From NCBI RefSeq assembly GCF_002260525.1, contig NZ_MRYI01000020.1, positions 1-64,000 on the forward strand: a stretch of 64,000 bases of DNA, written 5' to 3'. Numbering within the stretch: the stretch's first letter is position 1; each line of letters opens with the position of its first letter. The notes beneath the pieces were generated by a model, which saw nothing but the letters and a program-made list of their open reading frames with translations, searched no databases and was not told the DNA's origin. Of the stretch, positions 1-7,153 are shown one piece after another. Made by a program: the position numbers and the translations under genes. Source of the DNA: Hahella sp. CCB-MM4 (GTDB lineage Bacteria; Pseudomonadota; Gammaproteobacteria; Pseudomonadales; Oleiphilaceae).

Positions 1-308
1 GCATGCGCAACCCGACCGCTGCAGATCACCGCAAGGGCACTGGTCGACAGGTGTCATTTATTATCGAACACCGACGCCGACCGAACTATACGGACTGGAT
101 GAAGCACCGGGTGGATAGCCCCAAGGGTAAGGAAATTTACAGCCATCGAATGTCAGTGGTAGAGCCGGTGTTTGGTAACATCACCACCAACAAAAAGCTG
201 AGCCGGTTTAGCTTGCGGAGTAAGAAGAAAGTCCAGGGCCAGTGACAGTTGTACTGTCTGGTGCATAACATTGAGAAGTTGATGAATTATGGGACGTTAG
301 TTAATTAG
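1..308 (+). pseudogene. IS1182-type transposase, 3' fragment with in-frame stop
   Basis: This is the C-terminal part of a DDE transposase that enters from the left edge. The pattern VEPVFGNI, then NKKLSRF and LRSKKKV, and after the stop QLYCLVHNIEKL, matches the conserved tail of IS1182-family transposases. The frame is interrupted by TGA at 243-245, at a position where the family normally has Trp (QWQLYCLVHN), and then continues without a break to TAG at 306-308. This reads as a TGG-to-TGA nonsense mutation, so the element is probably inactive. The upstream part lies outside the window, so I cannot tell whether the rest of the gene is intact. Confidence 0.8.
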
Positions 309-465
309 CTGGAAAGCCACGAAGGCCTACGCAGGGCCTCTGTAACAGTGACTATAAGGCCTGCTTTACCGAAACAGGAACGATTGATTGCACTGGGCGG
401 AAACCTGGGGCAAAGTTGGGAAAATTAAATTGATTAGGAAAGTCTGTGGGTAAACCTGTTTTACG

Positions 466-488
466 AGGTTTTTTCTACAGGCTCGTTA
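466..488 (+). repeat. probable right terminal inverted repeat of the IS remnant
   Basis: The stretch reading GAGGTTTTTTCTACAGGCTC lies about 160 bp after the transposase frame ends, where the right end of an IS1182-type element would be expected. Its reverse complement closely matches 3719-3741 (GAGGCTGTAGAAAAACCTC core), so the two look like a right and a left IS end facing away from the operon at 539-3610. No target-site duplication was identified. The DNA between 309 and 465 shows no gene. Confidence 0.55.
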
Positions 489-538
489 AATGGCCGGGGG
501 CCTAAGTCAGGAACTATTAAGATTATGGTAGGACTACT

Positions 539-1798
539 TTGTTAATTGTTAATCCAAAAAGAGAAAATGAATCAATTGAAGTGAAGCCATACTGGTATAA
601 CTATTATGCAGGTTATTCACATACTTTTACTCAAAAGATTATCGAAACGGCCGATCTTCCAGATGCTGCACTCTTATTAGATCCATGGAACGGTGGTGGG
701 ACTACTACATTAATGGCATCAGTAAATGGGTTTAGTTCCATAGGAGTAGACCTTAATCCGGTGATGAAGGTAATAGCATCGGCGAAGCAAACTGTAAAAA
801 GTGATATAGAAATCATCAATCAGAAAATAAAAGAAATCACTACAAAGATTGAGCCGTTATCGAGGAATGACGATCATTTAAATGTATGGTTTGATCCCTT
901 AACTGTAAATGGTATACGTAAGATTGAGCGCTGCATCACAGGAGAGGCGGAATATGAATCGACAGTAGATAAGGTCGATGCGCTAACAAATGTTCAATGT
1001 TTAATGTATACCGGCCTATTCAATTGTGTTCGAAGCTATCTATCCGAATTTATCCCCTCGAATCCCACCTGGGTAAAGAAACCCAAAATTGACGAAGATA
1101 AAATTAGTGTTTCATGGGGCGAATTAAAAAAACAGTACATCAGGCATGTTAGAGACATGGTTAAAGGGATATCAATTTCTGATCATCAATGGCCGAAAGA
1201 TACTGCCGACATCAGAATAGCTTCTTCATCCAAATTGCCCTTAGAAAATGCTTCGATTGATTTTGTTTTAACCTCTCCACCATATTGCACGAGAATTGAT
1301 TATGGAATTGCTACTTTGCCAGAGCTATCTATTTTATGTGTAGGTGGAGAAAAGGAAATAGATTTAGTTAGAAGGCAATTGATGGGAACTACTACGGTTC
1401 CGAAAGAGGCTAATTCTGGTGTTAAAAAGTTAACAGGAAAATGTGTTGCTTTTCTTGAATCTGTCAGGACACACAGCTCGAAAGCGTCAGAGACTTATTA
1501 CTATAAAAATCTTTCTCAATATTTTTTATCTTTGGGAGCGTCTATAAATGAAATTGAGAGGGTTATGAGGCCTGGTTCTGTTTTTGTTTGCGTCGTTCAA
1601 GATTCATATTATAAAGATATACATTGCAACCTACCTGAAATTATTTCAGAAATGGCAGAATCTAGTAAATTAAAGCTTCGAGAAAGTATAGAGTTTGAGA
1701 GCAGACGAAATATGGCCAACTTAAATATAAAATCCAAAAAATATCGAAGCAAAAATTCAGCGTTTGAGTCAGTGCTGATTTTTGACAAAGGAGAGTAA
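539..1798 (+). CDS. DNA methyltransferase-like protein (N4/N6 amino type)
   Basis: The 419-residue protein has a SAM-binding motif I (DPWNGGGTT, residues 48-56, followed by GVDLNP near 69-74) and a catalytic motif IV TSPPY at 245-249, the signature of N4-cytosine or N6-adenine DNA methylases. About 190 residues separate the two motifs, which leaves room for a target-recognition domain between them. I place the start at TTG 539 because GGTAGGA precedes it by about six bases and an in-frame stop lies at 518-520. It heads an AT-rich operon: the next gene starts one base after its stop. The product probably marks self DNA for a linked restriction-type or abortive module, but it could instead be a regulatory or orphan methylase. 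Family is fairly sure, target and role are inference. Confidence 0.82.
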   Translation: MLIVNPKRENESIEVKPYWYNYYAGYSHTFTQKIIETADLPDAALLLDPWNGGGTTTLMASVNGFSSIGVDLNPVMKVIASAKQTVKSDIEIINQKIKEITTKIEPLSRNDDHLNVWFDPLTVNGIRKIERCITGEAEYESTVDKVDALTNVQCLMYTGLFNCVRSYLSEFIPSNPTWVKKPKIDEDKISVSWGELKKQYIRHVRDMVKGISISDHQWPKDTADIRIASSSKLPLENASIDFVLTSPPYCTRIDYGIATLPELSILCVGGEKEIDLVRRQLMGTTTVPKEANSGVKKLTGKCVAFLESVRTHSSKASETYYYKNLSQYFLSLGASINEIERVMRPGSVFVCVVQDSYYKDIHCNLPEIISEMAESSKLKLRESIEFESRRNMANLNIKSKKYRSKNSAFESVLIFDKGE

Positions 1799-1799
1799 T

Positions 1800-2927
1800 A
1801 TGGGTAGTGATGATTTAATTCTATCTCTCGAACAAAGTGTCGAAAAAGTCCATACGCAGAGTTTGGATTTGTCATTTAATGAACTGTTGGACATGTATGT
1901 GGACGGAGAGCTGGATATCAACCCGGATTATCAACGCCTTTTTAGATGGAGTCAGGGTGCGCAATCAAGATTTATAGAATCTCTGCTCCTGGAAATGCCG
2001 GTTCCACCAATTTATGTTGTGGAGTCTGAGACAGGGAAATATCAGCTTATCGATGGATTGCAGAGGTTCTCTTCATATCTTCATTTGCGGGGGAAGTTGG
2101 TAGCAGATCACCTGGAGCCACCAATAGTAGAGGGCGATTTTTTGGAATTACAGGAGTGCGATATCGTTCCTGATTTAAATGGCTACAAATATGATGACCT
2201 GCCAACTTCTTTAAAAATAAGATTAAAGAGAGCATTTGTCCGTGTTGAGGTTGTCAGAAAAGGGAGTGACAGTAAATTTCGTTATCATATGTTTAAACGC
2301 TTAAATACCGGTGGCGAAGCGCTAACAAGCCAGCAACTGAGGAACTGCACAATCCGGATGCTCGATTCAACTTTTATTGATTTCGTTATAGGTAAAAGTC
2401 GATCAGAAAATTTTAAGGCATGTATTTCTAATATCTCGAAGCAGCAAGGATTGGGATCTTTTGATCAAGAGTTGGTTTTGAGATATTTCGCTCTAAAAAA
2501 CTATAAAGACAAATTTGTTCATGATGTGGCCGATTTTTTGACTGAATACATGGAGGCCGTTTCAGATCCAGATAATGGTGAAATAATATTCGATTACGAT
2601 CAAGAAGGCATGGTTTTTGAAAAGCTTTTTTTAGTTTTAAATAAGGCCCTTGGTGATAAGTCATTTGGTCGAGTCGGTAGGGGCGGAGTGCAGTCTAATT
2701 TCTCCGTTTATCATTATGAAGGTATATGTACAGGCCTGCTTAGCAGGCTCGATGAAATCGACCCTGAAAATCAAGCTCATATAGATGCACTAAAAGAAAG
2801 TTTAGAGAATATAAAAGCCAACGAGGAATTCATTAGTGTAACAACCGGTGGTGGAAAAAATTCACCCGGCCCACTTAATAAAAGAATTCAGATAGTTATT
2901 GATAAGCTGAATGATTTGCAGCTATGA
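1800..2927 (+). CDS. DUF262 (ParB/Srx-fold) domain protein
   Basis: A 375-residue protein with the DUF262 hallmarks: YQRLFRW near residue 44-50, the nucleotide-handling motif IDGLQRF at 84-90 and NTGGEALTSQQLRN in the middle. DUF262 is the N-terminal half of GmrS/GmrD-type and SspE-type restriction proteins, where it couples NTP hydrolysis or modification sensing to a C-terminal DUF1524 HNH nuclease. No HNH/DUF1524 half is visible here, so nuclease activity would have to come from a partner, plausibly the HEPN protein encoded next. ATG 1800 is chosen over an in-frame TTG at 1782 because AAGGAG ends seven bases before it. It follows the methylase stop by one base and overlaps the next gene by four, so the three genes are translationally coupled. 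Confidence 0.82.
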   Translation: MGSDDLILSLEQSVEKVHTQSLDLSFNELLDMYVDGELDINPDYQRLFRWSQGAQSRFIESLLLEMPVPPIYVVESETGKYQLIDGLQRFSSYLHLRGKLVADHLEPPIVEGDFLELQECDIVPDLNGYKYDDLPTSLKIRLKRAFVRVEVVRKGSDSKFRYHMFKRLNTGGEALTSQQLRNCTIRMLDSTFIDFVIGKSRSENFKACISNISKQQGLGSFDQELVLRYFALKNYKDKFVHDVADFLTEYMEAVSDPDNGEIIFDYDQEGMVFEKLFLVLNKALGDKSFGRVGRGGVQSNFSVYHYEGICTGLLSRLDEIDPENQAHIDALKESLENIKANEEFISVTTGGGKNSPGPLNKRIQIVIDKLNDLQL

Positions 2928-3610
2928 GCTTAGAGCACTTTCAGTTACAAATAGAGTCTGAGCGCGAGTGGCGAGAAGACGAAATTAGATTTCTTGATAA
3001 TACCCAGAGAGATATAGCCTCTGAAGATGATCAAAAGAAAATTCGACGATCAATACTTTGTCTTGTTTATGCTCATATAGAAGGCTTTGTCCAATTTGCT
3101 TTCACCTTATATGTCGATGAGATTAATAAAAAAGGATTAAAGTGCTCAGATGTAAAACCAGTTATTGCAGCTGCAACTTTGCACCGTGAATTTATTGCTC
3201 TCAATAACAAAGATAAAAAAAGCGCAATTTTCCGCCGTTCGTTACCTGATGACACTTCCCTGCATAAGCTATCTAGGCAAGTAGAGTTTGTCGAAAATAT
3301 AGCTCTAATACAGAATCACCCAGTTACGATACCTGAAGGATATGTCAATACTGAAAATAATGTTGGCCAACAGGTCTTGGAAAAGCTCTTATTCCAAGTT
3401 GGTTTGGAGTACAAAGATTTGAGAGATATATACTCTCCATTAAATCGACTGTTAAACGTTAGGAATGATATTTCTCACGGAAAAAGGAAGCAGGGGATTG
3501 AAGATAGAGAATATCAAGAGTTTATAGCTTGTTGTAAGTCGGTAATTAGTGGAATATCAAGGCGTCTAACTACTGCGTACGGTAGAAATGAGTTTATGCA
3601 GGCAGTGTAA
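2924..3610 (+). CDS. HEPN-domain protein, MAE_28990/MAE_18760-like
   Basis: The 228-residue, largely helical protein carries RNDISHG near its C-terminus; Arg180 and His185 form the RX4H motif of HEPN RNases. The N-terminal half (VYAHIEGFVQFAF) resembles the MAE_28990/MAE_18760-type HEPN proteins described next to restriction-like genes. HEPN proteins usually cut RNA and stop growth of infected cells. Its start ATG overlaps the stop of the DUF262 gene (ATGA), arguing for a stoichiometric complex. The stop codon is followed after 2 bp by the attC-like palindrome, the arrangement expected of a gene in an integron cassette. RNase function is inferred from the motif; the substrate is unknown. Confidence 0.72.
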   Translation: MSLEHFQLQIESEREWREDEIRFLDNTQRDIASEDDQKKIRRSILCLVYAHIEGFVQFAFTLYVDEINKKGLKCSDVKPVIAAATLHREFIALNNKDKKSAIFRRSLPDDTSLHKLSRQVEFVENIALIQNHPVTIPEGYVNTENNVGQQVLEKLLFQVGLEYKDLRDIYSPLNRLLNVRNDISHGKRKQGIEDREYQEFIACCKSVISGISRRLTTAYGRNEFMQAV

Positions 3611-3612
3611 TC

Positions 3613-3726
3613 ATTTAACAATCACATGCACAGGAAGCCAATTACGCGCCGCCAATTGTGGTGCGCTTCGCGCACTCTACCACAATTGGCTTTGCTCCAT
3701 TGGCTCCTGTGATGTGGGCGTTGAGG
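3613..3726. other. attC-like recombination site or cruciform terminator
   Basis: A 114-bp imperfect palindrome starts two bases after the HEPN stop codon. Its outer arms are ATTTAAC (3613-3619, fits RYYYAAC) and GTTGAGG (3720-3726, fits GTTRRR but not the final Y). Inside them CACATGCACAGGAAGCCAAT pairs with the reverse complement of ATTGGCTCCTGTGATGTG, leaving two extra unpaired bases (a G and an A) on the left arm only. Such extrahelical bases and a short unpaired spacer next to the core are hallmarks of attC sites. A second stem, GCCAATTGTGGT with TACCACAATTGGC, and a GCGCTTCGCGC tip fill the centre. No integrase gene is present in the window. A plain transcription terminator is the alternative, but there is no T-run. 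Confidence 0.55.
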
Positions 3727-3741
3727 CTGTAGAAAAACCTC
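3719..3741 (-). repeat. IS-end-like inverted repeat (partner of 466-488)
   Basis: GTTGAGGCTGTAGAAAAACCTC is nearly the reverse complement of the putative IS right end at 466-488, differing by one inserted T and a few bases near the tip. It overlaps the right core of the attC-like site. No transposase gene follows to the right, so this would be a solo left end or the edge of a decayed element. Confidence 0.5.
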
Positions 3742-4550
3742 CCAATCCCGCACCTTTTGCTATGATGGCAACACCCAATGCCTCCTCCGTCCAATCAACC
3801 AACAACTGACCCGACGACAAGTCTGCGAAACAAACAGACCTCGCAAAAGCATTACAGGCCATTCAAAGCCCTTAATCCTGTCATTGCAAAAACAAAATCT
3901 CGCCATTGGCCTTTATCCATATAGGAACCAAGCCGCTTGTTTAAATAATCAAGACAGATTTTCTTCATCCCAGCCTCCCCAAAACCTGAAGATGAGAAAT
4001 ATCACAGGACCTTAGATGGATTGAAGTTAACCCAAAAGACAGAACACACAAGCTGTTCCCGACAAAACCAAACGAGGGAGAAAGCCAAGCTGCGAGAGAG
4101 ATACGAGGTGAGAGTTATAAATTGCCCAACATCCATTTCAGCGTCCTTAAAACAACCGATCACTGATTAAACTATAGTCAAAAATTCCCAAACGCCCAAA
4201 ATGAAACGACTCTTGGTTGAGCATTAACTGCACAATCTCAATTTCAGGCAGTACACCCAAATAGCATCTGAAACCCACACTGCCTAGCCCTTCGGACAAG
4301 GGGCCGAATCTCTTCCATTGCCTGTTACCCTGATGGGCGGACACATAGGTCCGCCCCTACTTATTTCTCTGCCACTGGATGTAAACGAGAAATAGGATAA
4401 ATCTGCTTTTGTGGGAAGGTGTGAATTCCCCGCCCCGCTAAGCTGAGCGCACCAGTCTCCTATACCAAACAACCTACTCGTTTACCCCTATAGAATGATA
4501 CATAACGATCTCTTATGGTTTTGGCCAGCTAGTGATGTACAGCCAGGATA
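3742..4550. other. gene-free decayed region
   Basis: About 800 bp with stops in all frames at short intervals and no recognisable protein. It probably represents remains of mobile DNA between the methylase operon and the hcp module. It contains a REP-like hairpin at 4335-4356, and the leader of hcp at its right end. Confidence 0.6.
4335..4356. repeat. REP-like palindrome
   Basis: GGGCGGAC and GTCCGCCC form a perfect 8-bp stem around the loop ACATAG, followed by CCTAC. Similar GC-rich short palindromes are dispersed in many gammaproteobacterial genomes. Only this one copy was noticed in the window. Confidence 0.5.
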
Positions 4551-4562
4551 AAGGAGATTTCT

Positions 4563-4877
4563 ATGGCAATTTATTTGAAGCACCACCAATTGGCCGTGAA
4601 AGGAAATATGACTGCGGAGGGCTATAAAGACTGGAATCGTCTGGATAGCTTCAGCTTTGGCAATAGCCGCCACATCACTATGGAAGCTGGTCACATGTCC
4701 AACTGCGAAGCCACCCGCCCTTCCCTCACATCTGTTTCAATCAGCAAACTGATGAATACCGCCTCTTCCTTGAGCTATTCAAAAACCACCATGAGCTACA
4801 CCGCTGCAGACAGAGCTAACAAGGGTGCCTCTCCTGAGCGTGTCGGCTACGACTTGGAATCCGGTAAGAAACTCTAA
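4563..4877 (+). CDS. hcp: Hcp-family T6SS tube protein with internal deletion
   Basis: The 104-residue product begins and ends like an Hcp of the 155-165 residue class: MAIYLK start, MTAEGYKDWN, LDSFSFG near residue 28, a KLMNTAS segment at 63-68, and the C-terminal block SYSKTTMSYTAAD followed by GASPERVGYDL. The roughly 55 residues that normally lie between the KLM...S helix region and the final strand block are absent, with the join near residues 67-70. The frame is intact, so a deletion of a multiple of three is the simplest explanation. A full ring-forming Hcp needs the missing strands, so tube assembly is doubtful. AAGGAG six bases before the ATG is a strong ribosome binding site. It sits 78 bp before a lipase-like effector gene, typical of orphan hcp-effector modules. 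Confidence 0.75.
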   Translation: MAIYLKHHQLAVKGNMTAEGYKDWNRLDSFSFGNSRHITMEAGHMSNCEATRPSLTSVSISKLMNTASSLSYSKTTMSYTAADRANKGASPERVGYDLESGKKL

Positions 4878-4955
4878 TTATTAGCGAAACCCTGTATGCA
4901 AGTGCCTGACCTACCGGGCACTGATGGACTTATGACTTTCTGAAAAGGACGCGTA

Positions 4956-6104
4956 ATGCAGAATAGCAACCTTCCCGCTCAACATGATCTCATCCCATTT
5001 GAAAACCCTTTGCCAAGTTGGGGAGCGTCACAAAAGTACACTGGCAAGAAGCTGATGATTACTAAAGAGGCTCACACCTTCATGCGTAGACTGAATACGT
5101 ATGAGAAGATAAAGGTCTACCATGAAGCTCTTAAGCTAGTCAGCGACGGCGGCTATGGGTGGAACAGTAAGGGCTTCAGAAAAGAGCCTATGTTCATGCG
5201 CCAAAAAATGTGTCCGGGTGGGATCAGTTTCATGTATAGCGTGAACCCTGAGATGATAGTCATCAATCGAATGAGGTTAGAACGAGGCGTTACAGATATT
5301 AGTACGCCCGCCAAAGAGCAACAAATGGGGTTATTTGAGATAGAACGTACATCAGGAGTTCGGTGGCGTGAAGGAATAACAGAGCGTGAAATCTCAATGC
5401 TTGAAAGCGCATGGGGAACCCCGAGACCAGTCCCAACCATCAATACAGAACATGTTGCCATCAACGGAATGTCAAACGACCTGAAAAAGGCTAGATGGCT
5501 AATGGGCGTTCATATGGATACCGCATACTGGAACGACAATGCGAAAGCTTATACTCTCGTCTACAATCCCACTCGCGGCAAACTTGACCTATTTGAATGC
5601 GTACAGGACAAGGTTTCAACCTCTAAAGTAGCTGAACTTTTAGCAGTTATGCTGATAGAAAGCCAGCAAAAAGGCGCAAAGCGAAAATGGACAGCCCATA
5701 GTCAAGGCGGCATCATTTTGACCCGAGCTGTTGAGCTGGTAAACATGCGTGGTATTCGACTTGATGGACAGCGAGTTTCCATTCATGCAGGAGGCAACCA
5801 TAAGACCCGCGCAGAGAATGCTTTTAAACAAGCAGGGATAACCATAGACGAAATAAGACGCGACCATCCTAATGACTTGGTTCCCAATCTAGCAGGTATG
5901 AATGACCTCTCACCAGGTGCGTTCTGGCGTAGTATATGTAGTATCTTACTTGTGTTTGGCGACAAGCGCCCTGTTGAAGCTAGCCCACATACGCTACCTT
6001 ATCTCAGCAGAGAGTCGGCAGTCAGACACTTACAGATGAACGGCTACCATAAGAAAGCAGAAAAGCTTGCAAAGCTAACCATGAAGGATTTTGGCTTGTC
6101 ATGA
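4956..6104 (+). CDS. putative T6SS lipase/alpha-beta hydrolase effector
   Basis: A 382-residue soluble protein without signal peptide. WTAHSQGG (Ser249) is a nucleophile-elbow motif of lipases, and NDLVPN (Asp307) and SPHTLP (His345) are well placed to complete a Ser-Asp-His triad. The N-terminal 150 residues have no recognised domain and may be a loading or recognition region. Location just downstream of an hcp gene and immediately before a 4-nt-overlapping small gene fits a secreted antibacterial phospholipase and its immunity protein. AAGGA seven bases before the ATG supports the start. Enzymatic class is reasonably supported by motif; secretion by T6SS is inferred from neighbours only, because no T6SS structural genes other than hcp are in the window. 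Confidence 0.65.
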   Translation: MQNSNLPAQHDLIPFENPLPSWGASQKYTGKKLMITKEAHTFMRRLNTYEKIKVYHEALKLVSDGGYGWNSKGFRKEPMFMRQKMCPGGISFMYSVNPEMIVINRMRLERGVTDISTPAKEQQMGLFEIERTSGVRWREGITEREISMLESAWGTPRPVPTINTEHVAINGMSNDLKKARWLMGVHMDTAYWNDNAKAYTLVYNPTRGKLDLFECVQDKVSTSKVAELLAVMLIESQQKGAKRKWTAHSQGGIILTRAVELVNMRGIRLDGQRVSIHAGGNHKTRAENAFKQAGITIDEIRRDHPNDLVPNLAGMNDLSPGAFWRSICSILLVFGDKRPVEASPHTLPYLSRESAVRHLQMNGYHKKAEKLAKLTMKDFGLS

Positions 6105-6865
6105 TTAAACAGCTAGTGAAGCCGCTCTTAACGGGTAAAGGACCGAACTTTTCAGATCTAACCCCAAGGCAATGCGGAATAGGTGATTACCAGCTTCGGT
6201 ACAAGTTACCGGGTAATGTTCTTAGAGTAACCAAGAACAAAGAGCCGTGTATTCCTAGAGTTAATCTTTCTACCGATTTGTTTGATCCCTACTCGGAACA
6301 ATCATATAACCGCGAGTTTGTACACGTTGGATTTGAGTGGTGGGCTTATAAAGGGCTATTCTTTCAAGGAGACTCTGGTCAGTTAGGCCGATTGACTATG
6401 AATATTGATGTCAATCGTGCAGCTACTCACACTCCAATAATTGAAGGCGATCTTGATAGCCTGGAAGCATACCTAAAAAAGGATTATTGGGACTATTACG
6501 AGACAGAAGAGAACAAGGACGGAAAGGCTGGAGCTAATTGGCAGGCAAGGTACGAATTCGACAATCCCGACGAAATGATCGAAAAAGGATATATACCACC
6601 GAGTAGATTAGTGCTGGTCAATTTACCTGAAGTCTATGTCAGGGAGCTTCTAAATGGTGAGAAGTGGTTGTCCTACTCCATCGGTGGAGAAGGCATTCCC
6701 GGTACAGGTGTTACACTGTTTTGGGCCTATCCGTTGAATGAAAACTACTATCTGACAGTTAGCTTTCGAATGTCTTCAGAAATAGGTGACGAGGACCTTA
6801 GGTATCAGCGTATGTCCGAGGACGCTCAGCGTATCATGTCGATGGTCGAGATGACTAAATGCTAA
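6101..6865 (+). CDS. probable immunity protein for the upstream hydrolase
   Basis: I do not recognise a family for this 254-residue acidic protein. It has no signal peptide or obvious membrane helix and is rich in aromatic residues (for example FEWWAYKGLFF and DYWDYYE). Its ATG overlaps the effector stop codon by four bases (ATGA), so the two are translationally coupled, as effector-immunity pairs commonly are. If the effector acts on periplasmic membranes a lipoprotein or secreted immunity protein would be expected, and this one appears cytoplasmic, which is a reason for caution. Confidence 0.5.
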   Translation: MIKQLVKPLLTGKGPNFSDLTPRQCGIGDYQLRYKLPGNVLRVTKNKEPCIPRVNLSTDLFDPYSEQSYNREFVHVGFEWWAYKGLFFQGDSGQLGRLTMNIDVNRAATHTPIIEGDLDSLEAYLKKDYWDYYETEENKDGKAGANWQARYEFDNPDEMIEKGYIPPSRLVLVNLPEVYVRELLNGEKWLSYSIGGEGIPGTGVTLFWAYPLNENYYLTVSFRMSSEIGDEDLRYQRMSEDAQRIMSMVEMTKC

Positions 6866-6907
6866 TGGGCTGGAAAGGTCGTCTTATATTGAAGTTTCCA
6901 AAACAAA

Positions 6908-7153
6908 TCAAGTAGGGCCTGATATTGCCAATGCGTCTTGAACATCCTTTACATTGTCCGGCACGGGAATTCGATTAAATACCCTCTCCATGAGATAGCT
7001 TCAGAGTTGCAAGCCATGTTGCAGATCCTAGATATCTAGCAGAAAAAACGATCCCAGAGTTCACTTTCACGTCATTTGTGGGAAACTTATTGCAGTGATT
7101 GGCCACTAACTTGACGTAGTGCTTTGAAGCTCCGCTTACGAAACCAGCACCGC
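6908..7153 (-). pseudogene. frameshifted remnant of an unknown gene
   Basis: On the minus strand the DNA just beyond the stop of the membrane protein gene stays open for about 58 codons (GAGFVSGASKHYVKLVANH, later GIVFSARYLGSATWLATLKL) to TAA at 6975-6977. A second frame overlapping its end continues with protein-like sequence (RVFNRIPVPDNV ... ALAISGPT) to TGA at 6908-6910. One frameshift near 6985 would join them into about 80 residues. There is no start codon or ribosome binding site at the head. I read it as the decayed 3' end of a gene. The family is unknown, and chance openness is possible. Confidence 0.35.

Noticed and set aside
3588-3809. 73-residue plus-strand ORF over the attC-like palindrome
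   Set aside because: It runs through the palindrome and IS-end repeat with no ribosome binding site; chance frame.
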